Shown here one piece after another: positions 1 through 9,306 of a stretch of DNA of 64,000 nucleotides. The stretch comes from Clostridia bacterium. GTDB lineage: Bacteria; Bacillota; Clostridia; Lachnospirales; Lachnospiraceae. The notes beneath the pieces were generated by a model. It saw only the letters and a program-made list of their open reading frames with translations. It did not search any database and was not told where the DNA came from. The translations under genes were made by a program, and so were the position numbers. Each line of letters starts with the position of its first letter. Positions within the stretch are counted from its first letter, which is position 1. Location: NCBI GenBank assembly GCA_910574255.1, contig CAJTAK010000004.1, positions 87,110 through 151,109 of the forward strand, given 5' to 3'.

Positions 1-477
1 AAGAATAGGTCTGTGCATTTCTGTAAAAACAGACAGCGGAAATGCTTTCGCAATAAAAAACAGCAGTAATGAGAAAAGCACAGAGACCAAAAGGAACTGT
101 AAGAAATCCAGATATTTAAGGAGAGGCATATAAAGTGAAATTCTCGCAGAAAACCAGAAAATCACACATTGCGCAAACCCCTGGCACACACTTAAAGCAG
201 AAGCGGACAAGACAGAAAAGGGTAATGTCTCCCGAAGCGGCCGGTGGAATATCATGCTTCCCAGGACGGCAAGAAGGCAGGATTCCGGTAAAAGCCAGAG
301 CCCGCCAGGCAAGGGCAGGTACAGTTCCATAAGAAAAAGTCCGGCATTGAAGAAAAAATAGAGAAAATAAAAAAGGAATTTGTATTTCCGGGAAAAATGG
401 AAATATCGGCAAAAAAAGAAAAGTGAAATTCCGGGCAGTAAAAATAATGCGAAAAAATACGGAAAAGCCCAATTCAT
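1..477 (-). CDS. Sensor histidine kinase, N-terminal membrane part (partial, runs off left edge)
   Basis: Starts at 477 (ATG, reading MNWAFPYFFALFLLPG) with a GAAAGGAG ribosome binding site, 19 bases after the stop of the LytTR regulator. The 159 codons in the window stay open to base 1 and encode several hydrophobic spans in a row with short polar turns, as in the multi-pass sensor half of AgrC/GHKL kinases. No kinase core is visible because the gene leaves the window. The pairing with an AgrA/LytTR-type regulator just upstream is what identifies it; the sequence alone only shows a membrane protein. A different frame over the same DNA is also open for 122 codons but lacks a ribosome binding site and is a shadow. 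Confidence 0.7.
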   Translation of the reverse strand, partial: MNWAFPYFFALFLLPGISLFFFCRYFHFSRKYKFLFYFLYFFFNAGLFLMELYLPLPGGLWLLPESCLLAVLGSMIFHRPLRETLPFSVLSASALSVCQGFAQCVIFWFSARISLYMPLLKYLDFLQFLLVSVLFSLLLFFIAKAFPLSVFTEMHRPIL

Positions 478-496
478 AACGCAAACACTCCTTTCA

Positions 497-1198
497 TTAC
501 CCGAATGACATATATTGCAGCATTGCTTCCATAAATTCCCCATGCCGCAGTCTTGATACCGGAATACGGCTTCCGTCCTGCAAAAGAAGCTGTCCCTCGG
601 AATAAGTCTTAAGATACTCCAAATTCACCAGATAACTGCGGTGACAGCGGAAGAAGCGATTGTCCAACTGCATTTCCAGAGCATCCATTTTTCCGTAATA
701 GTCAATTATGCCATCCTGCGTATGGAGATAAAGCTTTCGATTGATGACCTCACAGTAAAAGATGGAGTTGAATGCAATCGAACGGCATTGATTCAGCGTC
801 CGAACCAAAAGGTGGGGCTCTTTCCGGCGATTCAGCTTTTTCAGTGCCCGGTCAAGGGTAAGAGCAAGCCGCACGTCTTTCACGGGCTTAATAAGATAGT
901 CAAAAGCCTCTACCTCAAAGGCTTCCGGCATACAATCCTTTAGAACGGTAACAAATATAAGAATACAGTCCGCAATCCGCTCCCGAAGCTGCCTTGCCGT
1001 TTCCATTCCATCAAATCCGGGCATCTGAATATCCAGAAAAATCAAATCATAGGCAGCCGGAGCATTTAAAAGCTCTGACGAGCTGGTATAGCAGGTGATG
1101 GAATAAATAACCCGGCGTGATTCTAGCAGGGAAGTAAGTTTTGTTTCCAGAAACCTGCACATGACAGGTTCGTCATCGCAGACGGCAATTTGAATCAT
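497..1198 (-). CDS. LytTR-family response regulator (AgrA/LytR type)
   Basis: 233 residues: an N-terminal receiver domain (acidic pair in IAVCDDE, phospho-acceptor Asp in YDLIFLDIQMPG near residue 55, conserved Lys in YLIKPVKD) followed by a LytTR DNA-binding domain (roughly 130-230, with FFRCHRSYLVNLEYL). Such regulators bind direct repeats at promoters of peptide-sensing, bacteriocin or virulence operons. The sensor kinase follows 19 bases downstream in the same operon, and a good promoter lies just upstream at 1234-1262. The target genes are not apparent in the window. Confidence 0.93.
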   Translation of the reverse strand: MIQIAVCDDEPVMCRFLETKLTSLLESRRVIYSITCYTSSSELLNAPAAYDLIFLDIQMPGFDGMETARQLRERIADCILIFVTVLKDCMPEAFEVEAFDYLIKPVKDVRLALTLDRALKKLNRRKEPHLLVRTLNQCRSIAFNSIFYCEVINRKLYLHTQDGIIDYYGKMDALEMQLDNRFFRCHRSYLVNLEYLKTYSEGQLLLQDGSRIPVSRLRHGEFMEAMLQYMSFG

Positions 1199-1233
1199 AG
1201 CAGTGTCCTTTTCTTAAAAATATTTTTATTTTT

Positions 1234-1262
1234 AGTATACGGAAAACGAAAGGACATTGCAA
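1234..1262 (-). promoter_or_regulatory. Promoter of the LytTR two-component operon
   Basis: On the minus strand, TTGCAA (1257-1262) and TATACT (1234-1239) are separated by exactly 17 bases, about 35 bases before the regulator start codon. Confidence 0.6.
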
Positions 1263-1335
1263 GGCAGTGGTGTGAAATGTTATCAGAGTGTTGTGAATTA
1301 TATAAATTAGACCTAAGATTACAAAAACTTTTTCA

Positions 1336-1364
1336 TTGTATTTCCCATTGAGAAACGTTATAAT
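1336..1364 (+). promoter_or_regulatory. Promoter of the beta-CASP nuclease gene
   Basis: TTGTAT (1336-1341) and a perfect TATAAT (1359-1364) with a 17-base spacer, 45 bases upstream of the ATG at 1409. Confidence 0.6.
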
Positions 1365-1408
1365 AGAAATAGTAAATTTGTTCTGGAGAAAACGAAAGGA
1401 GATGGCAA

Positions 1409-3010
1409 ATGAAGCTTACATTTTTGGGGGCAGCCCACGAGGTAACCGGAAGCTGTCATATGCTGGAAGCCTGCGGTAAGATAATGCTGGTGGATTACGG
1501 CATGGAGCAGGGGCCTGACTATTACAAGAACCGGGAGATTCCCGTAGCTGCGGCGGATATTGATTATGTATTTTTGACTCATGCTCATATTGATCATTCC
1601 GGCCTCCTGCCTCTTTTGTATAAGCAGGGATTTCGGGGAGTGATTTTTTCTACAAAGGCCACGAAGGATCTATGCGAGGTTATGCTTCGTGACAGCGCCC
1701 ATATTCAAATGTTTGAGGCAGAGTGGCGGAACAGGAAAGCCAGGCGTTCCGGAGGCGAAGAATATGTGCCCCTTTATGACATGGCTGCAGCGGACGGAGC
1801 TATCAAGCTGTTCTGCGGCTGTGCTTATGGAGAACGCCTTAAGGTAGCAGACGGAATCTCTATCCGCTTTACCGATGTAGGTCATCTTTTGGGTTCCTCA
1901 TGCATTGAGATCTGGCTGACAGAAGGATCCGAGGAGCGAAAAGTCGTGTTCTCCGGCGATATCGGCAATCACAATCAGCCCATTTTAAAAGAACCGAATA
2001 CGGTAGACGATGCTGACTATGTAGTGATGGAATCTACCTATGGTGATCGAAGCCATGGAGAGCGTCCTGATTATGTGGAGGCCCTTACAGCTATTCTTCA
2101 AGATACCTTTGACCGGGGCGGCAATGTGGTCATTCCCTCCTTTGCAGTAGGAAGAACTCAGGAGATGCTCTATTTTCTGCGGGAGATTAAGGAGAAAAGG
2201 CTTGTGAAGGGCCACGAAGGTTTCCAGGTTTATGTGGACAGTCCCTTAGCCGTTCAGGCAACCACCATTTTTAATAAAAATATGTACGAATGCTTTGATG
2301 AAGAAACGCTGGCTCTTGTGAAAAAGGGAATCAATCCCATTTCCTTCCCGGGCCTGAATCTGTCCATTACCAGTGACGAGTCAAAGGCTATTAACTTTGA
2401 TGATGAACCAAAGGTAATCCTTTCCGCATCCGGCATGTGCGAGGCCGGACGTATCCGCCATCATCTGAAGCATAATCTCTGGAGAGAAGACAGTACAGTT
2501 CTCTTTGTAGGCTATCAGGCCGTGGGAACTCTTGGCCGGGCCCTTGTAGAGGGCGCTGCCGCCGTAAAGCTTTTCGGTGAAGAGATTGAGATACGGGCAA
2601 AGATCTGCAAGCTGGCAGGTATCAGCGGACATGCGGACAAGGAAGGGCTGATTTCCTGGCTGCAGGGATTTCAGAAAAAGCCAAAGAGAGTCTTTGTTGT
2701 TCACGGAGAGGATGCGGTCTGTGATCACTTTGTAGAATGTCTTGAGACAGAGTATGGATATGATGCAAGAGCGCCTTACAGCGGCGGTTGTTACGACCTG
2801 ATTACAAATACGCATCTTGAAGTAGGCAACATGGTTCGAATCGAAAAAGATAAAAAGCTTGCAAAACCTGCTTCTACCGTATATGATAGATTGGTGGAGG
2901 TTGGCAAGAGACTTATGCGCCTGATTGAGAAGAGCAGAGGATGGACGAATAAGGATCTGGCAAAGCTTGCGGATCAATTGCAGGCACTCTGTGAAAAATG
3001 GGAAAAATAA
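1409..3010 (+). CDS. Metallo-beta-lactamase fold beta-CASP RNA nuclease
   Basis: 533 residues. The N-terminal metallo-beta-lactamase motif FLTHAHIDHSG (near residue 55) gives the zinc-binding HxHxDH. DVGHLLGSS and SGDIGN supply later metal ligands; a beta-CASP insert (SFAVGRTQE, LSASGMCEAGRI) and a C-terminal RMMBL-like segment (SGHADKEGL, VHGED) follow. This is the domain order of cytoplasmic RNA-processing exonucleases of the CPSF/YSH1 type. A C-terminal extension of about 80 residues is charged and helical. RBS AAAGGAG lies just before the ATG. It heads a plus-strand run with the amidase, kinase-like and dtd genes. Confidence 0.9.
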   Translation: MKLTFLGAAHEVTGSCHMLEACGKIMLVDYGMEQGPDYYKNREIPVAAADIDYVFLTHAHIDHSGLLPLLYKQGFRGVIFSTKATKDLCEVMLRDSAHIQMFEAEWRNRKARRSGGEEYVPLYDMAAADGAIKLFCGCAYGERLKVADGISIRFTDVGHLLGSSCIEIWLTEGSEERKVVFSGDIGNHNQPILKEPNTVDDADYVVMESTYGDRSHGERPDYVEALTAILQDTFDRGGNVVIPSFAVGRTQEMLYFLREIKEKRLVKGHEGFQVYVDSPLAVQATTIFNKNMYECFDEETLALVKKGINPISFPGLNLSITSDESKAINFDDEPKVILSASGMCEAGRIRHHLKHNLWREDSTVLFVGYQAVGTLGRALVEGAAAVKLFGEEIEIRAKICKLAGISGHADKEGLISWLQGFQKKPKRVFVVHGEDAVCDHFVECLETEYGYDARAPYSGGCYDLITNTHLEVGNMVRIEKDKKLAKPASTVYDRLVEVGKRLMRLIEKSRGWTNKDLAKLADQLQALCEKWEK

Positions 3011-3028
3011 TGGGGGATGAAATAAGCT

Positions 3029-3790
3029 ATGGAGCGGAACGAAAGAGAAAGGCAGATGAGTCCGGCAGAACGCAGGCGGAGAATGGAGGCCAAAAAAAGG
3101 CGCCAGAAGGAACGGGCACGTAAAAAGCGGATACGGATGCTGATTCTCATTGGTATGGGCGCTGCAGCAATTGCCCTCATTGGACTGATTATTTTCGGAA
3201 TTGTAAAGCTGGTTTCCGGCAGCGGTTCCAGTGAAATCACTTCCAAAAGCGGTACTTTTGTGATTGCCATTGATCCGGGACATGGAGGCGAGGACATCGG
3301 CAGAAGCAACGGAGAGACCGTGGAGAAGAATGTGACCATGGATATTTGCACAAAGCTTGAAACGATGTTGGAGGGGCAGGGCTATCAGGTCATTATGATC
3401 CGTGAAGATGATTCCAGAATGTCCAAGGAAGACCGTTTACAAAAGGCCAATGAATCTCAGGCGGATTTACTGGTAAGCATCCATGGCGGATACTCAGAGG
3501 ACAGCAGCGCTTCCGGTGCTGTCAGCTACTATGATAAAGATGATAAGCAGAGCAAATATCTGTCAGAAATGATTCAGGAGGCTCTTGTGAAGGAAAGCGG
3601 CGCTTCCGACGGCGGTTCTCAGGAAGGGAATTTTAATATTGTTTCCGATACAGAGATGCCGGCCGTTTTGGTGGAAGTAGGATATCTGAGCAATGACGGC
3701 GATGCGTCCAGCCTTGCAGATGACACATACCAGAACAATATTGCAAAGGGAATTGCAAAAGGAATAATTAAGAGTCTGAAAGAATCATAG
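3029..3790 (+). CDS. N-acetylmuramoyl-L-alanine amidase (Amidase_3), membrane anchored
   Basis: 253 residues. The first 37 are very basic and rich in Arg/Lys, then one transmembrane segment (about 38-60) leads to an extracytoplasmic Amidase_3 domain. Zinc ligands and catalytic residues are visible in AIDPGHGGEDIG, SIHGGYSEDS and VLVEVGYLSN, so the enzyme should cut the MurNAc-L-Ala bond of peptidoglycan outside the membrane. Only 18 bases separate it from the nuclease gene, suggesting co-transcription. Its long cytoplasmic basic head is unusual for the family and could contact DNA, RNA or membrane phospholipid; that is inference. Confidence 0.9.
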   Translation: MERNERERQMSPAERRRRMEAKKRRQKERARKKRIRMLILIGMGAAAIALIGLIIFGIVKLVSGSGSSEITSKSGTFVIAIDPGHGGEDIGRSNGETVEKNVTMDICTKLETMLEGQGYQVIMIREDDSRMSKEDRLQKANESQADLLVSIHGGYSEDSSASGAVSYYDKDDKQSKYLSEMIQEALVKESGASDGGSQEGNFNIVSDTEMPAVLVEVGYLSNDGDASSLADDTYQNNIAKGIAKGIIKSLKES

Positions 3791-3806
3791 GAAAGGAGCA
3801 GTCAAA

Positions 3807-4445
3807 ATGGCAAATAATACAGTGATTACTATCGGGCGTCAATATGGCAGCGGCGGTCATGATATTGGAATTAAGCTGGCGGAGGAGCTTGGCATCCCCT
3901 GTTATGATAAGGAGCTTTTATCAAGAGCTGCCAAGGACAGCGGATTATGTCAGGAGCTTTTTGAAAATCATGATGAAAAGCCTACCAACAGCTTTCTCTA
4001 TTCTTTGGTGATGGATACGTATTCTACAGGGTATTCTTCTTCAGCGTTTTCAGAGATGCCTTTAAATCACAAGGTTTTTCTGGCACAGTTTGACAGCATT
4101 AAGAAAATTGCGTCCGAAGGTCCCTGCGTGATTGTAGGAAGATGTGCCGACTATGCTTTGGAGAATGTGCCTAATGTTGTAAATGTATTTCTTCATGCAG
4201 ATCTTCAGTCCCGGATTGTCCGGATTGCCAGACGGCATGATCTCTCAGATGCCAAGGCCAAGGATCTGATTCGCAAGACGGATAAGGGCCGGGCAAGCTA
4301 TTACAATTACTACACCAGTAAAAAATGGGGAGACGCAGCCGGATATGATTTGTGCCTGAATACCAGCACTCTTGGTATTGACGGTGCCATTCATGTGATC
4401 CGTGAATTTATTACATACAAAGAAAAAGAACATGAAAGAATCTAG
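3807..4445 (+). CDS. Cytidylate kinase-like family protein
   Basis: 212 residues with an N-terminal P-loop variant TIGRQYGSGGHDIG, the hallmark of the cytidylate-kinase-like group common in clostridia, and a late Arg-rich lid (ARRHDLSDAKAKDLI, RKTDKGRASYY). The protein should bind a nucleotide and phosphorylate a small substrate in the cytosol, but this branch is not the housekeeping Cmk and its substrate is unknown. RBS GAAAGGAG precedes the ATG. It lies 16 bases after the amidase and 15 before dtd, so the four genes probably form one transcript. Confidence 0.85.
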   Translation: MANNTVITIGRQYGSGGHDIGIKLAEELGIPCYDKELLSRAAKDSGLCQELFENHDEKPTNSFLYSLVMDTYSTGYSSSAFSEMPLNHKVFLAQFDSIKKIASEGPCVIVGRCADYALENVPNVVNVFLHADLQSRIVRIARRHDLSDAKAKDLIRKTDKGRASYYNYYTSKKWGDAAGYDLCLNTSTLGIDGAIHVIREFITYKEKEHERI

Positions 4446-4460
4446 GAGAAACTTACTTTT

Positions 4461-4895
4461 ATGAAGTTTGTTATACAGAGAGTGTCCCATGCATCGGTAA
4501 CGGTGGATGGGACTGTTATTGGAAATATCGAAAAAGGATTTCTTGTCCTCATAGGCGTGGGGAAAGAAGATACAAGGGCAGAGGCGGACCGGCTGGTTAA
4601 GAAAATGCTGGGCCTTCGGATTTTTCCGGATGAAAACGGCAAGACCAACCTTTCTTTAAAGGATGTAGGAGGAGAGCTTCTTCTGGTTTCCCAGTTTACT
4701 CTCTATGCAGACTGCAGCCACGGCAATCGACCCGGCTTTACCAATGCAGGGGATCCTGCACTTGCAAAAGAACTGTATGAGTATATTATTGAAAGCTGCA
4801 AAAAGCAGGTCCCCAAAGTTCAGCAGGGAAGCTTTGGGGCAGATATGAAGGTGGAGCTTGTCAATGACGGGCCGTTTACTATTATTTTAAAGTAA
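4461..4895 (+). CDS. dtd: D-aminoacyl-tRNA deacylase
   Basis: 144 residues, full length for Dtd. It begins [17 protein letters not shown] and carries the cross-subunit motifs SQFTLYADC and NRPGFTNAG (the Gly-cisPro pair of the active site). The enzyme hydrolyses D-amino acids wrongly attached to tRNA, protecting translation. It is the last gene of the plus-strand operon before the carB leader. Confidence 0.97.
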   Translation: MKFVIQRVSHASVTVDGTVIGNIEKGFLVLIGVGKEDTRAEADRLVKKMLGLRIFPDENGKTNLSLKDVGGELLLVSQFTLYADCSHGNRPGFTNAGDPALAKELYEYIIESCKKQVPKVQQGSFGADMKVELVNDGPFTIILK

Positions 4896-4945
4896 GCTAT
4901 GGATTTATAGTTTAAAAACTATGTCCTGCTAATTTATAAAAGGGA

Positions 4946-4975
4946 ACAAGTTTGGAAGCAAGCTTCTGAATTTGT
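4946..4975 (+). promoter_or_regulatory. Stem-loop in the carB leader
   Basis: ACAAGTTTGGAAG (4946-4958) and CTTCTGAATTTGT (4963-4975) pair over 13 positions as RNA, three of them G-U wobbles, with a CAAG loop. No U-run follows, so it is not a terminator. It sits 38 bases before the carB start. It does not match the PyrR-binding loop as I remember it. Function unknown. Confidence 0.4.
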
Positions 4976-5012
4976 CCGGATAACGCAGTAAGTGCGTCAA
5001 GAGGAGGAAAAT

Positions 5013-8000
5013 ATGAGCAAAAGAAACGACGTCCACAAGGTTCTGATTATCGGATCCGGCCCCATTATTATTGGGCAGGCCTGTGAGTTTGATTATTCCG
5101 GCACACAGGCTTGTAAAGCTCTCAAAAAGCTGGGATATGAGATCGTGTTGGTCAATTCCAATCCGGCAACGATTATGACCGATCCCGGAACCGCTGATGT
5201 AACTTATATTGAGCCGCTCAATGTAGAACGGCTGACACAGATTATTGAGAAAGAAAGACCAGATGCCTTATTGCCGAATCTCGGCGGACAATCCGGTCTT
5301 AATCTTTGTTCAGAACTTTCTAAGGCCGGTGTCCTGGAAAAATACGGCGTAAAGGTTATCGGTGTACAGGTAGACGCTATTGAGCGCGGAGAGGATCGCA
5401 TTGAGTTTAAGCATACAATGGACAGCCTTGGCATTGAGATGGCAAGAAGCGAGGTTGCTTACAGCGTAGAGGAAGCGGCAGCTATTGCAGAGAAGCTGGG
5501 GTATCCGGTGGTTTTGCGTCCGGCCTATACTATGGGCGGCGCAGGCGGCGGACTGGTTTACAATGTGGAAGAGCTTAAGACGGTTACTGCAAGAGGTCTA
5601 CAGGCCAGTCTGGTAGGACAGGTTCTGGTGGAGGAATCCATCCTTGGCTGGGAAGAGCTGGAGCTTGAAGTAGTTCGTGACAGCAAGAATAACATTATCA
5701 CAGTCTGCTTTATTGAAAATATCGATCCTCTTGGAGTTCATACAGGAGATTCTTTCTGTTCTGCACCTATGCTGACCATTTCTGATGAGATTCAGAAGCG
5801 CCTCCAGGAGAAATCCTATCGGATAGCAGAAGCGATTCAGGTGATTGGCGGAACCAATGTACAGTGGGCCCATGATCCGGTGACAGATCGGGATATTGTA
5901 ATTGAGATCAATCCCAGAACCTCTCGTTCCTCAGCACTGGCTTCCAAGGCAACAGGCTTCCCTATTGCTCTGGTTTCTGCTATGCTGGCTTCCGGACTGA
6001 CTTTGGATGAGATCCCCTGCGGCAAATACGGAACTCTTAATCATTATGTGCCGGACGGAGATTATGTGGTAATCAAATTTGCCCGTTGGGCTTTTGAGAA
6101 GTTTAAGGGCGTAGAGGACAAGCTGGGTACTCAGATGCGTGCCGTAGGTGAGGTTATGAGTATTGGAAAGACCTACAAGGAGGCATTCCAGAAGGCAATC
6201 CGCAGTTTGGAAAACGGCCGATATGGCCTGGGCTTTGCCAAAGACTTCCATGATAAGTCGAAACATGATCTCTTAAAAATGCTTCATGCCACCACCAGCG
6301 AGCGGCAGTTTATTATGTATGAGGCTCTGCGAAAGGGCGCTACAGTGGATGAGCTCTATGAGCTGACAAAGATCAAGCATTACTTTATTGAGCAGATGAA
6401 AGAGCTGGTGGATGAGGAAGAAGCACTTCTTTCTTCCAGCCACGGAAAAGTGCCGGAGCCTTTGGCGCTTAAGCAGGCAAAACAGGATGGATTTTCAGAT
6501 CGGTATTTAAGCCAGATTTTGGAGGTGCCGGAAGAGGATATCAGAAAGGCAAGGATTGAGATCGGCGTAACAGAAGCATGGGAGGGGGTACATGTAAGCG
6601 GCACCAGGGACAATGCTTATTATTATTCCACCTACAATGCGCCGGATCACAGTACAGTCAATACAGATCGGCCCAAGATCATGATCCTGGGAGGCGGCCC
6701 CAACCGAATCGGGCAGGGTATTGAGTTTGACTATTGCTGTGTTCACGCTGCTATTGCCCTTAAAAAGCTGGGCTTTGAGACTATTATTGTAAACTGCAAC
6801 CCAGAGACAGTTTCCACGGATTACGATACCTCAGACAAGCTGTATTTTGAACCGCTGACACTAGAGGATGTATTAAGCATTCATGAGAAAGAGAAGCCTG
6901 TGGGCGTGATTGCCCAATTTGGCGGTCAGACACCTCTTAATTTGGCTGCAGAGCTTGAAAAGAATGGTGTGAGGATTCTCGGCACCAGTCCGGAGATTAT
7001 TGATTTGGCAGAGGATCGGGATCGGTTCCGAGCCATTATGGAAAAGCTTGACATTCCTATGCCGGAAGCAGGCATGGCAGTAAATGCAGACGAAGCCCTG
7101 GCTATTGCAGAGAAAATCGGCTATCCTGTTATGGTGCGTCCCTCCTACGTATTGGGCGGTCGGGGCATGGAGGTTGTGCATGATTCGGAAAGCCTGATTG
7201 GATACATGAGAGCTGCTGTAGGCGTAACACCGGATCGGCCCATTTTGATTGATCGTTTCCTCCATCATGCTATGGAGTGTGAAGCAGATGCTATTTGTGA
7301 CGGAACTCATGCCTTTGTTCCGGCTGTAATGGAACATATTGAGCTGGCCGGGGTACATTCCGGAGATTCTGCCTGTATTTTGCCCTCCTTGAATATTTCC
7401 CAGGAGAATTTGAGGACGATTAAGGAATATACCAAGAAAATTGCAGAGGAAATGCATGTCTGCGGCCTGATGAATATGCAGTATGCCATTGAGGACGGAA
7501 AGGTCTTTGTGTTGGAAGCCAACCCAAGGGCTTCCCGGACGGTGCCCTTGGTATCCAAGGTCTGCAACATTCAGATGGTGCAGCTTGCAACGCAGGTTAT
7601 CACAGAAGAATTGACAGGAACACCTTCACCTGTCCCCGACTTAAAGGAAAGCCGTTTCCACCACTATGGGGTGAAGGAAGCTGTATTCCCCTTCAACATG
7701 TTTCAGGAGGTAGATCCCCTTCTCGGACCGGAAATGCGTTCCACAGGAGAGGTTCTCGGACTCGCTTCAAACTTTGGCGAGGCATTCTACAAGGCTCAGG
7801 AGGCTACCCAGACTTGTCTGCCATTATCCGGAACCGTGTTGATAAGTGTCAGCGACCGGGATAAGCCGGAGGTACTGCAGGTAGCCAGGGGCTTCCATAA
7901 GGATGGCTTTACCATTATGGCCACAGGACGCACCTATGAAATGATAGCGGCAGACGGAATCCCGGCCAAAAAGGTAAAGAAGCTTCAGGAAGGCCGGCCT

Positions 8001-8243
8001 AATATTATGGATGCCATAGCCAATGGTGAGATTCAGCTGATTGTCAATACGCCCTCCGGAAAAGAGAGCATCTATGATGACAGCTATATCCGAAAAGCCG
8101 CCATTAAGGGTAAGATTCCCTATATGACCACGATGGCGGCTGCCATCGCTACAGCAGAAGGCATTCGAAAAGTAAAGGAAAAGGACGGAAAGCTGGAAGT
8201 TAAATCTTTGCAGCAGCTTCACAGCGAGATTGAACAGGTATAG
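5013..8243 (+). CDS. carB: Carbamoyl-phosphate synthase large subunit
   Basis: 1076 residues, the usual CarB length, with the two homologous ATP-grasp halves (SGPIIIGQACEFDYSG near the start; GGGPNRIGQGIEFDY near 560) and a C-terminal MGS-like allosteric domain (from about 940). It makes carbamoyl phosphate from bicarbonate, ammonia and two ATP for pyrimidine and arginine synthesis. The start at 5013 is preferred over GTG 4992 because the AGGAGG at 5003-5008 lies between them. The small subunit gene carA is not adjacent, which is unusual because carAB are commonly paired. Confidence 0.98.
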   Translation: MSKRNDVHKVLIIGSGPIIIGQACEFDYSGTQACKALKKLGYEIVLVNSNPATIMTDPGTADVTYIEPLNVERLTQIIEKERPDALLPNLGGQSGLNLCSELSKAGVLEKYGVKVIGVQVDAIERGEDRIEFKHTMDSLGIEMARSEVAYSVEEAAAIAEKLGYPVVLRPAYTMGGAGGGLVYNVEELKTVTARGLQASLVGQVLVEESILGWEELELEVVRDSKNNIITVCFIENIDPLGVHTGDSFCSAPMLTISDEIQKRLQEKSYRIAEAIQVIGGTNVQWAHDPVTDRDIVIEINPRTSRSSALASKATGFPIALVSAMLASGLTLDEIPCGKYGTLNHYVPDGDYVVIKFARWAFEKFKGVEDKLGTQMRAVGEVMSIGKTYKEAFQKAIRSLENGRYGLGFAKDFHDKSKHDLLKMLHATTSERQFIMYEALRKGATVDELYELTKIKHYFIEQMKELVDEEEALLSSSHGKVPEPLALKQAKQDGFSDRYLSQILEVPEEDIRKARIEIGVTEAWEGVHVSGTRDNAYYYSTYNAPDHSTVNTDRPKIMILGGGPNRIGQGIEFDYCCVHAAIALKKLGFETIIVNCNPETVSTDYDTSDKLYFEPLTLEDVLSIHEKEKPVGVIAQFGGQTPLNLAAELEKNGVRILGTSPEIIDLAEDRDRFRAIMEKLDIPMPEAGMAVNADEALAIAEKIGYPVMVRPSYVLGGRGMEVVHDSESLIGYMRAAVGVTPDRPILIDRFLHHAMECEADAICDGTHAFVPAVMEHIELAGVHSGDSACILPSLNISQENLRTIKEYTKKIAEEMHVCGLMNMQYAIEDGKVFVLEANPRASRTVPLVSKVCNIQMVQLATQVITEELTGTPSPVPDLKESRFHHYGVKEAVFPFNMFQEVDPLLGPEMRSTGEVLGLASNFGEAFYKAQEATQTCLPLSGTVLISVSDRDKPEVLQVARGFHKDGFTIMATGRTYEMIAADGIPAKKVKKLQEGRPNIMDAIANGEIQLIVNTPSGKESIYDDSYIRKAAIKGKIPYMTTMAAAIATAEGIRKVKEKDGKLEVKSLQQLHSEIEQV

Positions 8244-8273
8244 CTGAAAATTCTATTAATCATATGTGCTTTT

Positions 8274-8312
8274 AAGGCGTTTAAATGATAAATATTATCA
8301 TTTAAACGCCTT
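8274..8312. terminator. Bidirectional terminator-like hairpin between carB and the TtcA-like gene
   Basis: A perfect 18-bp inverted repeat (8274-8291 with 8295-8312, three-base loop) sits between two converging genes. U-tracts are weak on both sides, so it is called from position and stem strength. Confidence 0.6.
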
Positions 8313-8343
8313 GATTTATGGTACTAAAAGGTATTGTTCTCCA

Positions 8344-9105
8344 TTATTTTGTACAAGAGTTAACTGCCGACAATGCCTGAATATAATCCAGAGACTCATA
8401 GGGCTTGTAAATTCCATCCAGAATGGCACGAAACATTCGCTCGGAGGTGCCGGGATGCTCCTGGTTCAGACTGCGGAGCAGATCCTTTGCGTATTCTCGT
8501 TTGGTATGTCCGTCGGCAGGACAGGGGCTTTTGCAGACAGGTAGGCTGTATTTGTGCTGAAAGCCTATTACGTCCGCTTCATCTATGTACATCAGAGGGC
8601 GAATCACGGTCAGATCCATCCGATCCAGGTAGGTAACCGGCGCAAAGGTATGAAAGCGTCCTTCGAAGATGAGGGCGAGCAGCATAGTTTCCACCACATC
8701 ATTCTTGTGATGGGCATAGGCTGCCTTATTACAGCCAGTCTCCTTGATGGCCTGATTTAAGGCTCCCTTACGCATCTTGGCGCAGAGGGCACAGGGGTTG
8801 CTTTCTTTGCGGATACGAAAAATAATATCATAGATATCTGTGGGGACAATCGTGTAATGTATTTCCATTTTCTCGCACAGGGTTCGAATTCCGCTTAAAT
8901 CGAAATTCGGAAAGCCAAGGTCAACCGTAATTGCCTCCAGCTCAAAAGAGGCCGGATAGAAGCGTCTAAGCCCGTGAAGAGCATAAAGCATGGCCAGGCT
9001 ATCCTTTCCACCGGAAATTCCCACAGCAATTTTATCTCCCTCTTGAATCATATGGTAATCATCTACGGCTCTGCGTGTATAGCTTAAAAGCTGCTGAAGC
9101 TTCAT
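8344..9105 (-). CDS. TtcA-family tRNA-modifying PP-loop protein
   Basis: 253 residues. The ATP pyrophosphatase loop GISGGKDSLAML lies near residue 30. A CxxC pair in NPCALCAKMRKGAL and a third Cys in CKSPCPADGHTKRE match the cluster-binding cysteines of TtcA-type 2-thiocytidine synthases. It should adenylate tRNA and add sulfur, using an iron-sulfur cluster, in the cytosol. Clostridia carry several TtcA paralogues, so the exact tRNA target is not certain. The gene is alone and convergent with carB. Confidence 0.85.
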   Translation of the reverse strand: MKLQQLLSYTRRAVDDYHMIQEGDKIAVGISGGKDSLAMLYALHGLRRFYPASFELEAITVDLGFPNFDLSGIRTLCEKMEIHYTIVPTDIYDIIFRIRKESNPCALCAKMRKGALNQAIKETGCNKAAYAHHKNDVVETMLLALIFEGRFHTFAPVTYLDRMDLTVIRPLMYIDEADVIGFQHKYSLPVCKSPCPADGHTKREYAKDLLRSLNQEHPGTSERMFRAILDGIYKPYESLDYIQALSAVNSCTK

Positions 9106-9306
9106 ATGGTAAATGCCTTCTTTCTTTTATATATAAACAGATGAATCCGTCTTGGACATGATACCATGCCGACGAAGCTCTTGGCAAGTTCTATTTGTCT
9201 AAATACCTCTTATATAACGATATAACCTAAATTTTGGCGTTTATCTTGAATTACTGCTGTAATTATGATAAATTGTATAAAGGAGCAGAAAGGAAGGTAT
9301 GATAAA

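Noticed and set aside
116..484. Open frame of 122 codons on minus, starting at 484
   Set aside because: The frame beginning at ATG 477, with a ribosome binding site, stays open to the window edge and encodes regular membrane segments; the 484 frame is its shadow.
2381..3283. 300-codon frame on minus opposite the nuclease and amidase genes
   Set aside because: Both plus-strand genes are clear family members with good starts; the antisense frame has no motif or start site.
4992..5012. GTG at 4992 as carB start
   Set aside because: The AGGAGG site lies between 4992 and ATG 5013, so 5013 is the start.
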